NCBI GenBank assembly: GCA_942491575.1
Contig: CALOBT010000025.1
Span: 1,488,001 to 1,552,000 of the forward strand
Length of the DNA stretch: 64,000 nucleotides
Direction: 5' to 3'
Source: CAZHNW01 sp942491575
GTDB lineage: Bacteria > Spirochaetota > UBA4802 > UBA5550
In this document: positions 52,715-61,985 of the stretch, in pieces
How the letters are laid out: the number at the start of each line of letters is the position of its first letter
Position numbering within the stretch: position 1 is the first letter of the stretch
Translations under genes and position numbers: made by a program
The notes under the pieces: model-generated
Databases searched by the model: none
What the model was told of the DNA's origin: nothing
Seen by the model: only the letters and a program-made list of their open reading frames with translations

Positions 52715-54820
52715 TCAGATACCCATTTCATTTAATACTTTTACATACGTATCGAAGTATTCTGAATCCGCAAATTTTTTAATAACTCCCTCTGGCAATT
52801 TTTCAAACAATCCATCGAGATACTTCAGGAGCATTTTCATATCATCCTGCTTTTCATCCGGAAGTTCCTTTACGAATCTATCCACATCGAGATCATCTTC
52901 GATAATTACAATATTATCCGTAATATCGTAAACTTCTTCTGTTATTGTCACAGTCTGAGGTTCTTTAACATAAACCTTTCTGCCAAGTTTTGCCTTGATT
53001 TTCTCTATGTCTTCTTCAAATATTAAAGCACCTTGAGCTGAAATGTTTTCTTCTATAGATTTTTTCTCTTCCGGAAGAAAACTGTCTTCTCTGGGTAACA
53101 GATAATTGCAGAAACGTTCACTCGTTAATGAGCCAGCGGCTGTTTCTTCCCGGATTAAGTTAAAAATCTCATCCAAATTTACATTAATGTATTCCTGAGA
53201 ATATAGTTTTTCATCAATAAGGGCAAATTCTTCAGAATCGAGGCCTAGTATTTCCCTGGCAATACTGATTTCTTTCCTGCCTTCTATTTGATAGAGTTCA
53301 TCAATTTCATAAATATACCTGGTGTAATCATCTTCAAAAATAGCATTCTCAACAAAATCTAATTCATCGTCGCGATATTTATATTCATCATCTTCAAATT
53401 CTAATGTTAATTCATCAAATTTTTTAAAGTTGCCGGTTTCTACTGTTGTCCCCGGAATTGAATCATACTCCTCACTCTCTTCCAGGACAATGCCTTCAAC
53501 CTGGGATAGATCAATATAATCTGCTGATAATTTTTCAATACCATCTTCAGTAAATATTACAGATTCGTCTATATCAGGCTTTTCGATTAAAATATCATCA
53601 ATAAAAGTAACATTGTCTTCAATTACTTCAAGTGCCTGCAACTCATCAGGTAAAATTTCTTTTTCAAATTTTTCATACACCTCAAAGGAAAACATTTCAG
53701 AAGCAGACGACAACTCGATTTTCTCACCAGTAGACTTTTCATCCCCTGGATCGACTTGCCCATTAGCGAATTCCTTATCTACCTCGAATAATTCTACCGG
53801 TTTTTCATCTATATTTCCTTTAACCGTTTCTTGAGAAGAGGATATATCATCTGGCTTGCGAAACAAATCTGCGGATGAGCTTTTAAGACTGCTTTCCTGA
53901 GCAACAGTTAAATTATCATCAGTAAAAATTATATCATCAGAATCAGCTGGTTTAGTCGACGAGATATCACCACCCTCTTTTTCTTCGGAATAGCTTGTTT
54001 CATCCACTACTAATGGCATATCAAATAGATCTTTGGAAGATTCTTCAGATGTGATATGATCAATTTCAATCTTTCTTGATTGTTCAACATCCCCATTATC
54101 TATGTCACTTTCCGGGAATACATCTGGTTCATTGTCAGATGGGGTTACTTCAATTATGGCAACCTCGATATTATCATATTGACCTTCGTCAAGATTTCCT
54201 TTTTCTTCGATGGACAGTGCTTTTTCTTTTATAAGTACCTCCGTCTCAGGTTCGGCATTTTCGATTATTTTTTCAATTGGAGGGAGTTCATCATCTTTTC
54301 CCAGATTCAGATTCATTCCGGAGGAGTCGGCTTGAATTTTTTCATCTTTCAGAGGTATAAGTTCAAAATCCTCAAGACCTTCTATCAGATCACTTTCAGT
54401 CAAAAACAACATGCCTTCATCGGCAATCTCTTCAGCTTCTTTTAAGTTGATATTACCAATATCGCTAATATCAAAATCTTTTAAGATATGTTCCCCGCTC
54501 TTTCCTGAAATTTTTATGGTAACATCATCATTTCGTTGACGGTAAATATTTTCTGTTTTGACGATATTTTTCCTTTCTCCGGGTAGTTTGTCTTCAGATT
54601 GAGTAGCAGCATTAGAATAAGATATTTTTTTATTCTGATATTTTATCTGAACATGCCTCGTATTTGGTTGGCCATATTGATCGAATTCATCAACAATAAT
54701 ATCATGATCTTCCTTTGAACCAGATATTTCCTTTTTATTTTCAGATTCTGAGGTCATTTCCTCGTCATATGCAAGGTCAATACCGGTTATTTCTTCATAT
54801 TTTTTAATTTTTTCACTCAT
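52715..54820 (-). CDS. Large acidic protein of unknown function
   Basis: I do not recognise this 701-residue protein. It is extremely rich in Asp, Glu and Ser with few hydrophobic stretches, especially over residues about 130-500 (PPIEKIIENAEPETEVLIKE, AIIEVTPSDNEPDVFPESD), so most of it is likely disordered. A more ordered region is seen near the C-terminus: about 505-575 (DDYTRYIYEIDELYQIEGRKE) and 665-701 (LKYLDGLFEKLPEGVIKKFA), where short helices could form a small domain. No signal peptide or membrane segment. It is first in an operon with the GAF/GGDEF-like gene, which shares its acidic character. A sigma-70-type promoter lies 52 bp upstream of its start. Confidence 0.7.
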   Translation of the reverse strand: MSEKIKKYEEITGIDLAYDEEMTSESENKKEISGSKEDHDIIVDEFDQYGQPNTRHVQIKYQNKKISYSNAATQSEDKLPGERKNIVKTENIYRQRNDDVTIKISGKSGEHILKDFDISDIGNINLKEAEEIADEGMLFLTESDLIEGLEDFELIPLKDEKIQADSSGMNLNLGKDDELPPIEKIIENAEPETEVLIKEKALSIEEKGNLDEGQYDNIEVAIIEVTPSDNEPDVFPESDIDNGDVEQSRKIEIDHITSEESSKDLFDMPLVVDETSYSEEKEGGDISSTKPADSDDIIFTDDNLTVAQESSLKSSSADLFRKPDDISSSQETVKGNIDEKPVELFEVDKEFANGQVDPGDEKSTGEKIELSSASEMFSFEVYEKFEKEILPDELQALEVIEDNVTFIDDILIEKPDIDESVIFTEDGIEKLSADYIDLSQVEGIVLEESEEYDSIPGTTVETGNFKKFDELTLEFEDDEYKYRDDELDFVENAIFEDDYTRYIYEIDELYQIEGRKEISIAREILGLDSEEFALIDEKLYSQEYINVNLDEIFNLIREETAAGSLTSERFCNYLLPREDSFLPEEKKSIEENISAQGALIFEEDIEKIKAKLGRKVYVKEPQTVTITEEVYDITDNIVIIEDDLDVDRFVKELPDEKQDDMKMLLKYLDGLFEKLPEGVIKKFADSEYFDTYVKVLNEMGI

Positions 54821-54871
54821 ATCAGATCATATGGATAGTTAGATTTTATCAGCCGAAACAGTTATAATTAA

Positions 54872-54901
54872 ATAATAGTCATGATTCGGGGTATTTGTCT
54901 A
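54872..54901 (-). promoter_or_regulatory. Sigma-70-type promoter for the acidic-protein operon
   Basis: On the minus strand TAGACA (54901-54896) and TATTAT (54877-54872) are 18 bp apart, each one mismatch from consensus. It sits between the atp terminator and the acidic-protein gene. Confidence 0.5.
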
Positions 54902-54973
54902 TTAATTTCTGTTCCTAAAAAAAGAATTCCACTCGTTCAGTTAATTATCGGTAATATTATACAAATAAGATGA

Positions 54974-55003
54974 TAAAAAAAAAGGATGCCCGAAGGCATC
55001 CTT
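54974..55003 (-). terminator. Rho-independent terminator of the atp operon
   Basis: On the minus strand AAGGATGCC-TTCG-GGCATCCTT (55003-54982), a 9-bp stem with a stable TTCG tetraloop, runs into a T tract. It lies 22 bp after the atpC stop. Confidence 0.95.
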
Positions 55004-55025
55004 GCATACTCAATGAAGTTAAACT

Positions 55026-55430
55026 CTATCTAAGAGCGACCTTTAAACGTGCTTTAATTTTTTCTTGCTGGAGCTTCACTTCAATCCGTTCTTCGGAAAA
55101 GCTTTCCATTTCAGATTGTTTATCATCAAGCTCCTTATATAACTTATCCAATTCTTCTTTATTAAGTTCATCCTTCATCATTGCGTTTTCAGCTAAGATG
55201 ATCAACTTGTTTTCACGAATTTCTACTATCCCACCTTCTACAATCAGGTATTCAGTAGATGTTTTATCTCTTAACCTGATTTCTCCTATTCCAAGTTCTG
55301 AAATCAGGGGAGCATGGCCTGGTAAAAAACCGAGTTCTCCATCATGCGCCTGTACGACAACGAAGTCGATATCGCCGTCGTATATGGTTTTTTCAGGAGT
55401 TAATATATTACAATTTAGTTTCCGGCTCAT
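55026..55430 (-). CDS. atpC: ATP synthase F1 epsilon subunit
   Basis: Epsilon subunit (134 residues), part of the central stalk that couples rotation to catalysis and can inhibit hydrolysis. The N-terminal beta-sandwich is typical: LNCNILTPEKTIYDGDIDFVVVQAHDGELGFLPGHAPLI in overlapping family motifs, then TEYLIVEGGIVEIREN. The C-terminal helical hairpin is present (about 90-134). ATG 55430 is preferred; a TTG at 55436 would overlap the atpD stop. Last gene of the atp operon. Confidence 0.93.
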   Translation of the reverse strand: MSRKLNCNILTPEKTIYDGDIDFVVVQAHDGELGFLPGHAPLISELGIGEIRLRDKTSTEYLIVEGGIVEIRENKLIILAENAMMKDELNKEELDKLYKELDDKQSEMESFSEERIEVKLQQEKIKARLKVALR

Positions 55431-55432
55431 AA

Positions 55433-56848
55433 TCAACTACCTGCTTCTAATTTTTTTGCCTTTTCCACAACTTCGTTGATATCACCAACCATGTAGAATG
55501 CCTGCTCAGGGAGATGATCGTAATCACCGTTAATTACAGCTTTGAAACTTTTAATGGTTTCTTCAAGTTTTACGTACTTGCCTTCAAAACCGGTAAACTG
55601 CTCGGCAACGAAGAAGGGCTGAGAAAGGAAACGTTCTATTTTTCTTGCTCTCTGAACAAGAATTTTATCCTCTTCAGCAAGTTCATCCATACCAAGAATT
55701 GCAATGATATCCTGGAGATCCTTATATCTCTGCAGAATTCTTTTTACTTCCATCGCTATTTCATAATGGTCAGCTCCTACAAGCTCGGGAGCAAGAAGTC
55801 TTGAAGAGGATTCAATAGGATCAACAGCAGGATAGATACCCTTCTCTGCTATTTGTCGAGAAAGAACTGTCTGTGCGTCAAGGTGAATAAACGCTGTTGC
55901 AGGAGCAGGGTCAGTAAGGTCATCAGCAGGTACATAAACAGCCTGTACTGATGTAATCGAACCACCTTTTGTTGAGGTAATCCTTTCCTGAAGCTGTCCC
56001 ATTTCACTTGCTAGAGTCGGCTGGTAACCAACAGCTGAAGGCATACGGCCAAGGAGTGCTGATACCTCTGAACCCGCCTGTGAAAATCGGAATACATTAT
56101 CGACAAACAGGAGTACATCAGAACCTGACATATCACGAAAATATTCACACATTGTAAGTGCTGTCAGAGCAACACGGAGACGTGCTCCAGGGGGCTCATT
56201 CATCTGACCGTATACAAGGCAGGCTTTGTTAATAACACCAGATTCCTGCATCTCAAGCCAGAGGTCATTCCCCTCACGGGTTCTTTCACCGACACCGGCA
56301 AAAACGGAAAAACCACCATGCTGCTGAGCAACATTATTGATGAGTTCCATGATAACAACCGTTTTTCCAACTCCGGCACCACCAAACAGTCCGGTTTTAC
56401 CACCCTTAATATAGGGAGCAAGAAGGTCAATAACCTTTATACCAGTCTCAAACTGCTCCGCCTGAGGCTCCAGATTATCAAATTTAGGTGCAGGCTGATG
56501 TATAGCACGGGTATCCTTTGCATTTACAGGACCGGCTTTATCAACAGGCTCCCCAAGCAGATTAAAAATTCTACCGAGAGTTTCTTCCCCTACAGGTACT
56601 GAAATTGGCGCACCGGTATCTAGGATTTTAGCTCCCCTGGGTATACCATCTGTTGAAGCAAGTGCGACCGCACGTACTCTATTACCACCGAGGTGCTGCT
56701 GCACCTCACAGGTTATTTTAATCTTTTCACCCATAACTTCAATATCAAGAATAAGGGCATTATAAATTTCAGGTAATTTTCCTTCTGCAAACTCGGCATC
56801 AAGAGTTGAACCAATTACCTGCACTACTTTTCCATAGTTTTCACTCAT
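55433..56848 (-). CDS. atpD: ATP synthase F1 beta subunit
   Basis: Catalytic beta subunit of 471 residues. Walker A is GGAGVGKTVVIMELINN (about 150-166). The catalytic Glu lies in GVGERTREGNDLW, and Walker B in SDVLLFVDNVFRFSQAGSEVSALLGRMPSAVGYQ. DELSEED-type motif reads MDELAEEDKILV. The N-terminal beta barrel and the C-terminal helical domain are complete. Ends 2 bp before the chosen atpC start. Confidence 0.97.
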   Translation of the reverse strand: MSENYGKVVQVIGSTLDAEFAEGKLPEIYNALILDIEVMGEKIKITCEVQQHLGGNRVRAVALASTDGIPRGAKILDTGAPISVPVGEETLGRIFNLLGEPVDKAGPVNAKDTRAIHQPAPKFDNLEPQAEQFETGIKVIDLLAPYIKGGKTGLFGGAGVGKTVVIMELINNVAQQHGGFSVFAGVGERTREGNDLWLEMQESGVINKACLVYGQMNEPPGARLRVALTALTMCEYFRDMSGSDVLLFVDNVFRFSQAGSEVSALLGRMPSAVGYQPTLASEMGQLQERITSTKGGSITSVQAVYVPADDLTDPAPATAFIHLDAQTVLSRQIAEKGIYPAVDPIESSSRLLAPELVGADHYEIAMEVKRILQRYKDLQDIIAILGMDELAEEDKILVQRARKIERFLSQPFFVAEQFTGFEGKYVKLEETIKSFKAVINGDYDHLPEQAFYMVGDINEVVEKAKKLEAGS

Positions 56849-56880
56849 TATATTCTCCTTAAGTTAGCAAATTTCATTTT

Positions 56881-57762
56881 TTAGTCAAGAGCTGCAGCAC
56901 CACCGACGATTTCTGCAATCTCGTTTGTAATCTTTGCCTGTCTTGCTCTGTTGTAACTGATAGTCAATTCACGAATCATTTCATTTGAAGCATCAGTTGC
57001 ATTTTTCATTGCAACACGACGAGCGAAATATTCGGAAAATCCTGATTCGAGAAAGCAGGTGAAAATTTTAACTTTGATATACAGTGGCAAAATATATGCG
57101 AATATTTTTGCCGGATTTGGTTCAAAATAATAATCGGTTGCTACTGATGGCAGCGCTTCAACCTGCTCTTCCACTTCAGGAGATATTGGAAGCAGCTTAA
57201 TAATCTCAGGTTTTTGAACTACAGATGAAAATACTTTAGTATAAGAAAGATATACCTCATGAAATTCACCGCTGAGAAAAAGTTTTGTCAATTCAGAACC
57301 AAGCTTCGCAGCGTCTTCAAATGAAAATTTATCTTCCATGTTTTGTTCAGATTTAAACATTTCCTGGTTGATAAAATTAAAATAGTTAAAACCCTTTTTA
57401 CCAACTACGTAAAGTTGAGTTTCTTTACCTTCCAGTTCAAGCTTTTCCTTGAATTCAATGGTTTTTTCTATACTGTTAGTATTAAAACTGCCACATAATC
57501 CACGATTACCGGAAACCTGAAGAATCAGAGCCCTTGAAGGATTAGCAACTTCTTTCAGAAGCGGATCATTGAATGAAGATCCGCCGAAAGAAACGAGATC
57601 GGCGATAATCTCATTTACCTTAACCTCATAGGGCTTCGATTTTTCCAGTCGACCCTGCATTTTTTTCATTTTTGCAGTGGAGACCATCTCCATGGTACTG
57701 GTAATCTTCTTAGTATTCTTTATAGAACTTATTCGTCGTTTAATGTCTCTTTGATTAGCCAC
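56881..57762 (-). CDS. atpG: ATP synthase F1 gamma subunit
   Basis: Central rotor-shaft subunit (293 residues). N-terminal coiled-coil helix: RDIKRRISSIKNTKKITSTMEMVSTAKM. Rossmann-like middle: LILQVSGNRGLCGSFNTNSI. C-terminal helix: MKNATDASNEMIRELTISYNRARQAKITNEI with the usual end EIVGGAAAL. The start codon is GTG 57762 with GAGGATG upstream. Confidence 0.96.
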   Translation of the reverse strand: MANQRDIKRRISSIKNTKKITSTMEMVSTAKMKKMQGRLEKSKPYEVKVNEIIADLVSFGGSSFNDPLLKEVANPSRALILQVSGNRGLCGSFNTNSIEKTIEFKEKLELEGKETQLYVVGKKGFNYFNFINQEMFKSEQNMEDKFSFEDAAKLGSELTKLFLSGEFHEVYLSYTKVFSSVVQKPEIIKLLPISPEVEEQVEALPSVATDYYFEPNPAKIFAYILPLYIKVKIFTCFLESGFSEYFARRVAMKNATDASNEMIRELTISYNRARQAKITNEIAEIVGGAAALD

Positions 57763-57791
57763 GCTATCATCCTCTTATCAGTTAATTTACC

Positions 57792-59306
57792 TTAACCGAG
57801 AGTTGAGAGATACTCCTCAACATAATTGTTGATTATTTTCTTGAGACCCTCAGGATCTTTAAGTTCGCCGGTTTGTTCGATACCATCAAGCAAATCCTGA
57901 TGAGAAGATTTCATGAACTTAAGAAATTTGACTTCAAAATCCGAAACTTTATCGACGGGAACACTATCAATAAAGCCTTCAGTGCCCGCATAAATCATAA
58001 CTGCCTGTTCTGTGACATCCATTGGAACATACTGACCCTGTTTCAGAATCTCAACGAGACGTTGTCCCCTATCGAGCTGCTTTTGAGTTGCTGAATCAAG
58101 TTCTGTTCCCATTTGTGCAAACGCTTCAAGTTCTCTAAACTGAGCAAGATCAAGCCTAAGAGAACCGGCATATTTTTTCATTGCCTTAATCTGTGCATTT
58201 CCACCTACTCGAGAAACGGAGATACCAACATCAACAGCGGGACGAATACCAGCTGCAAAAAGGTTCGGCAACAGGTAAATCTGTCCATCCGTAATGGAGA
58301 TAACATTTGTAGGGATATATGCCGAAACTTCACCTTCCTGGGTTTCAATAATTGGAAGGGCTGTCAGGCTTCCACCGCCGAGGTCATCATGCAGTTTTGC
58401 AGATCTCTCTAGAAGTCTTGAGTGACAATAAAAAATATCACCAGGATATGCTTCTCGACCCGGAGGACGTTTCAACAGGAGTGAAAGTTCTCTATATGCA
58501 TTTGCCTGTTTGGAAAGGTCATCGTAAACACATAGAGTATGGCCATTCTTTTCATACATAAAATATTCGGCCATGGCAGTACCAGCGTATGGAGCGATAT
58601 ACTGCAGTGGTGCAGGATCTGAAGCGTTTGCAGCAACAACAATGGTATATTCCATTGCGCCATACTGTTCGAGCTTCTCAACAACCGCTGCAACAGTAGA
58701 TGCCTTCTGACCGACTGCAACGTAAACACAGATTACATCTTTGCCTTTCTGATTTATTATAGCATCGATCGCTATAGCAGTTTTACCGGTTTTTCGGTCA
58801 CCAATAATAAGTTCCCGCTGTCCTCTACCAACCGGAGTCATCGCATCGACCGATTTTACGCCTGTCTGCAGAGGTTCCTTAACGGGCTGACGATCTGCAA
58901 TACCAGGAGCGTTGAATTCAACAGGCCTTCTGGATGATGAGTTAATAGGGCCTTTATTATCAATTGGCTCACCCAGGGGAGTTACAACTCTTCCCAGCAT
59001 TTCTTCGCCAACCGGTACAGAAAGAATGGTGTTCATTCTTTTAACGGAATCACCTTCCTGAATAGTAAGGTAATCACCGAGAACAGCTACACCAATGGAA
59101 TCTTCTTCGAGGTTAAGAACCATGCCCTGTGCGCCATTGTCAAATTCAAGCATCTCAGCTGACATGGCATTTTCAAGACCATGGATCCGGGCAATACCAT
59201 CACCAACCTGGATAACAGTCCCCACTTCTGAAACATCGAGTTCTGCCTTATATCCCTCAATTTCCTTCTTAATTATGGACTTTATCTCTTCAGTTTTAAT
59301 CTTCAT
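57792..59306 (-). CDS. atpA: ATP synthase F1 alpha subunit
   Basis: Regulatory alpha subunit, 504 residues. The P-loop is IIGDRKTGKTAIAIDAIINQ, with Lys where many have GDRQTGKT. Other motifs: GLENAMSAEMLEFDNGAQGMVLNLE, TGVKSVDAMTPVGRGQRELI, PYAGTAMAEYF and RPAVDVGISVSRVGGNAQ. I chose ATG 59306, with AGGAG 11 bases upstream; a GTG at 59318 has the SD too close. The start overlaps the end of atpH by 11 bp. Confidence 0.96.
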   Translation of the reverse strand: MKIKTEEIKSIIKKEIEGYKAELDVSEVGTVIQVGDGIARIHGLENAMSAEMLEFDNGAQGMVLNLEEDSIGVAVLGDYLTIQEGDSVKRMNTILSVPVGEEMLGRVVTPLGEPIDNKGPINSSSRRPVEFNAPGIADRQPVKEPLQTGVKSVDAMTPVGRGQRELIIGDRKTGKTAIAIDAIINQKGKDVICVYVAVGQKASTVAAVVEKLEQYGAMEYTIVVAANASDPAPLQYIAPYAGTAMAEYFMYEKNGHTLCVYDDLSKQANAYRELSLLLKRPPGREAYPGDIFYCHSRLLERSAKLHDDLGGGSLTALPIIETQEGEVSAYIPTNVISITDGQIYLLPNLFAAGIRPAVDVGISVSRVGGNAQIKAMKKYAGSLRLDLAQFRELEAFAQMGTELDSATQKQLDRGQRLVEILKQGQYVPMDVTEQAVMIYAGTEGFIDSVPVDKVSDFEVKFLKFMKSSHQDLLDGIEQTGELKDPEGLKKIINNYVEEYLSTLG

Positions 59307-59865
59307 AAGCCACTTCACTCCTGACTTTACTATTTAATAAATTATATCTAAGTTTTTTCAAATTGTTAGCAAGAGAACCGTCAATAACGAGGTCACCGAC
59401 TCTGATGATAATCCCTCCCAGGATATCTTCATCGATCGATTCAGAGAGAATGACTTCCTTATTATATTTTTTAGAAAGAGCATTTTTTATCTTATCAAGA
59501 GTAGCAGCATCGAGTTTCGAAGTAGAAACAACTTCCACCCTCATTCTATTGTTTTCTTCATCAGTGAGATCATTAAAAGCCTGAAAAATGTCAGGAATTG
59601 CGGACTGTCGCCCATTATCAATCAATACGTTTAAAAAATTTACTGTATTATCGGAAAGATTTCCTGAAAAAACTTTTTCAATAAATCCCTTTTTAGATTC
59701 AATTGAAAAGCCTGGAGACGTAAGATATTTATAGAAGTCTCCATCCTCCGCTAAAACATCTGAAACAAACCCCAGTTCCTCTCCCAGTTGAGACAAGACA
59801 TTTTTTTCCTGCCCTATCTCAAGCAGTGAGGTTGCGTATACACGAGCAATATCATTACCAGCCAC
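59296..59865 (-). CDS. atpH: ATP synthase F1 delta subunit
   Basis: Delta subunit (189 residues), the peripheral-stalk connector on top of F1. The N-terminal helical bundle is typical (DIARVYATSLLEIGQEKNVLSQLGEELGF). The C-terminal motif is EVILSESIDEDILGGIIIRVGDLVIDGSLANNLKKL, the family signature, split over residues about 140-178. The start is GTG 59865. Its end overlaps the atpA start by 11 bp. Confidence 0.94.
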   Translation of the reverse strand: MAGNDIARVYATSLLEIGQEKNVLSQLGEELGFVSDVLAEDGDFYKYLTSPGFSIESKKGFIEKVFSGNLSDNTVNFLNVLIDNGRQSAIPDIFQAFNDLTDEENNRMRVEVVSTSKLDAATLDKIKNALSKKYNKEVILSESIDEDILGGIIIRVGDLVIDGSLANNLKKLRYNLLNSKVRSEVAYED

Positions 59866-59910
59866 TTTGACTACCCTTATTTTTAAAAGAATTGTCAGGA
59901 CAGTTCAGTA

Positions 59911-60420
59911 TTACTGAACTGTCCCAATTTTATTTAATGCTTCTTCTACGAGAGCATTTTGATCTTCAGGTTTGAGATTTTTTTCTATAACCCTAGAAGC
60001 AATTTCTGTTGAGATGTTGACAATTTCAGTCTTTAGCTCATTAAGCGCAGTTTCTTTCGCTAACACGATTTCTTTCTTTGCTCTTTCAGCTAAATCCTTA
60101 GCTTCTTTCGAAGCCTTCTCAACAATTTCAGTTTTCACCTTTTCTGCTTCTTCTCTTCCCTGAGCAATAATCTTGGCAGATTCGCCCCTGGCGTTTGCCA
60201 TAAGTTCCTTATGTTCCGCCAGAACTTTCTCTGCTTCCTGCCGCGACTTATCGGCTTGATCGATATCGCCGCGGATTTTTTCAGCTCTTGCATCAAGAGC
60301 TTCTACTATAGGCTTCCAGGCCGCTTTCCAGAGGAGCAGCAGAAGTACGAGAAAAGTAATAACTGTCCACAGTAATAGTCCCGGATCAACCTTTAGTAAA
60401 CCTTCTTTTATAACTTGCAT
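59911..60420 (-). CDS. atpF: ATP synthase F0 b subunit
   Basis: Peripheral-stalk b subunit (169 residues). One N-terminal membrane helix, LLLWTVITFLVLLLLLWKAAW (about 15-35), is followed by KPIVEALDARAEKIRGDIDQA and a long charged coiled coil rich in Ala, Glu and Lys to about 150. A single b gene is present, so a b2 homodimer is expected. Confidence 0.94.
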   Translation of the reverse strand: MQVIKEGLLKVDPGLLLWTVITFLVLLLLLWKAAWKPIVEALDARAEKIRGDIDQADKSRQEAEKVLAEHKELMANARGESAKIIAQGREEAEKVKTEIVEKASKEAKDLAERAKKEIVLAKETALNELKTEIVNISTEIASRVIEKNLKPEDQNALVEEALNKIGTVQ

Positions 60421-60450
60421 GACTTTATCCTATTACTACTTTATCACACC

Positions 60451-60741
60451 TTACTGAGCATGTTCTGCTGTTGCAGCTTCTTTTGCTTTAGGCATTTCAA
60501 CAGGTACTTTTGGAGCCTGAGTTGCAAGCATAAAGGTAACAACGAGTGCGAAGAAGGTGAAACCTTCAATAAGAGCAGCTGCAATGATCATAGCAGTTCT
60601 CAAGTCACCACTCATTTCAGGCTGACGAGCCATACCTTCAAGAGCTCCAGAAGCAAGGCGACCAATACCAAGTGCTGCTCCAAATACGACGAGACCTGCT
60701 CCTAAACCAGCTCCAAGATACGAAAGTCCTAAGTATTCCAT
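60451..60741 (-). CDS. atpE: ATP synthase F0 c subunit
   Basis: Rotor-ring subunit of 96 residues with two membrane helices: about 8-30 (YLGAGLGAGLVVFGAALGIG) and about 50-74 (AMIIAAALIEGFTFFALVVTF). The proton-carrying carboxylate is the Glu in ALIEG. The polar loop between them has RQPE. The Gln and Ser/Thr next to Glu that mark sodium-binding c rings are not seen, so it is probably proton-driven. An alanine- and lysine-containing tail of about 20 residues extends beyond helix 2. TAGGAGG precedes the ATG. Confidence 0.95.
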   Translation of the reverse strand: MEYLGLSYLGAGLGAGLVVFGAALGIGRLASGALEGMARQPEMSGDLRTAMIIAAALIEGFTFFALVVTFMLATQAPKVPVEMPKAKEAATAEHAQ

Positions 60742-60851
60742 GTGAATCCTCCTAACAAGATTTCTTTAAAGTAAATATTAAGTTACTTAATTGTATTTGT
60801 TCTTAACGTACATTAAAAGTACATTTTTGCGCATAACCCAAAATGTCATCA

Positions 60852-61712
60852 TCAATGACCGTGCATAGACTCACCGATAAACATAGCTGATAGTACGGTA
60901 AAAATATAAGCCTGTATAAAAGCTACCAACAACTCAAGAAGGAATATCATCAGCGAACCGACAACGCCGCCTACACCGACAGCATAACTCTGAAACATAA
61001 CTGCAAGATAAAGAAAGATGATAATTACAACGTGACCTGCAGTCATATTAGCAAAAAGTCGAACAGTAAGTGCAAATGGCTTAATGAGCAGACCAAGCAC
61101 TTCAATTACCCAAATCAAGGGGAAAAGAGCAGAAGGAATTCCACCCGGCACTATTCCTTTGATTATAAATAATGGCCCCTGCTTTATTGTGCCAAGTGTT
61201 AAAATACCCAGCAGAGTTAATATTGCAAGACCACCGGTTACGGCCAGATTACCTGTTGCAGTTGCCGAGCCGGGAACCATGCCAATATAATTAGCAAAAA
61301 GGATAAAGAAGAATACCGTACAAAAATAAGGCATAGCTTTTTTTGTTGCAGGACCATGAAAATTAGGCTCAACGACTTCATCATGAACAAAGCCAATAAG
61401 GGCCTCCCACATATTTACCCAGCGTGACTTAGACCCCATAGCATCGCGTTTAATTTTACGCGCAAGAGGAATAAACACCAGCAGACACAAAAACATTGTA
61501 ATCCAGAGCATGAGAACCCACTTGGTAATTCGCATATCAAAAATACCAAATAGCTTCTCATTCAAATATGTTGCATTAATTTTACCAATAAATCCGGAGG
61601 TGAGAACGTGGTCGGTAAGGTGATGCATGACGATGTCATACATTGATTCCTCTTCACCATGACCTCCGCCTGACGTAACGTATGTGTTAACGAAGTGAAT
61701 AAAACGGATCAT
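60852..61712 (-). CDS. atpB: ATP synthase F0 a subunit
   Basis: Proton-channel a subunit (286 residues) with five to six membrane helices. The essential Arg lies in LLIKPFALTVRLFANMTAGH. Other landmarks: MPYFCTVFFFILFANYIGMVPG and the last helix LLVAFIQAYIFTVLSAMFIGE. The N-terminal ~60 residues include a His-rich soluble segment (SGGGHGEEESMYDIVMHHL). It begins the main atp operon after a 273-bp gap that holds a likely promoter. Confidence 0.95.
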   Translation of the reverse strand: MIRFIHFVNTYVTSGGGHGEEESMYDIVMHHLTDHVLTSGFIGKINATYLNEKLFGIFDMRITKWVLMLWITMFLCLLVFIPLARKIKRDAMGSKSRWVNMWEALIGFVHDEVVEPNFHGPATKKAMPYFCTVFFFILFANYIGMVPGSATATGNLAVTGGLAILTLLGILTLGTIKQGPLFIIKGIVPGGIPSALFPLIWVIEVLGLLIKPFALTVRLFANMTAGHVVIIIFLYLAVMFQSYAVGVGGVVGSLMIFLLELLVAFIQAYIFTVLSAMFIGESMHGH

Positions 61713-61810
61713 AGCAGTTTTACCTCTCAGCAGTTTTTAATCCCAAATCTTTTTTTTATCTGCTGTAGAATCTCTATAACAAATTACGAATATTACAAAA
61801 ATTCTCTTTT

Positions 61811-61839
61811 TGTATATCTTAACTTTAACAACGATTCAA
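61811..61839 (-). promoter_or_regulatory. Possible promoter for atpB
   Basis: On the minus strand TTGAAT (61839-61834) and TATACA (61816-61811) are 17 bp apart, about 100 bp before atpB. The 273-bp gap (61713-61985) is AT-rich and has no gene where atpI is often found. It also holds a 9-base direct repeat TTCCCCCAT at 61897 and 61920. Confidence 0.45.
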
Positions 61840-61985
61840 TCGTATGGTATAAATTTGTAAATACTTTTTTTTAATTTTTCTGAATTAATTTCCGGGTTCC
61901 CCCATTAGTATTTAGAGGATTCCCCCATACTGCATCCAACGCGCTGAAAAATAACACCGGTATTTCAATAAAACTTTTTTCAAGG

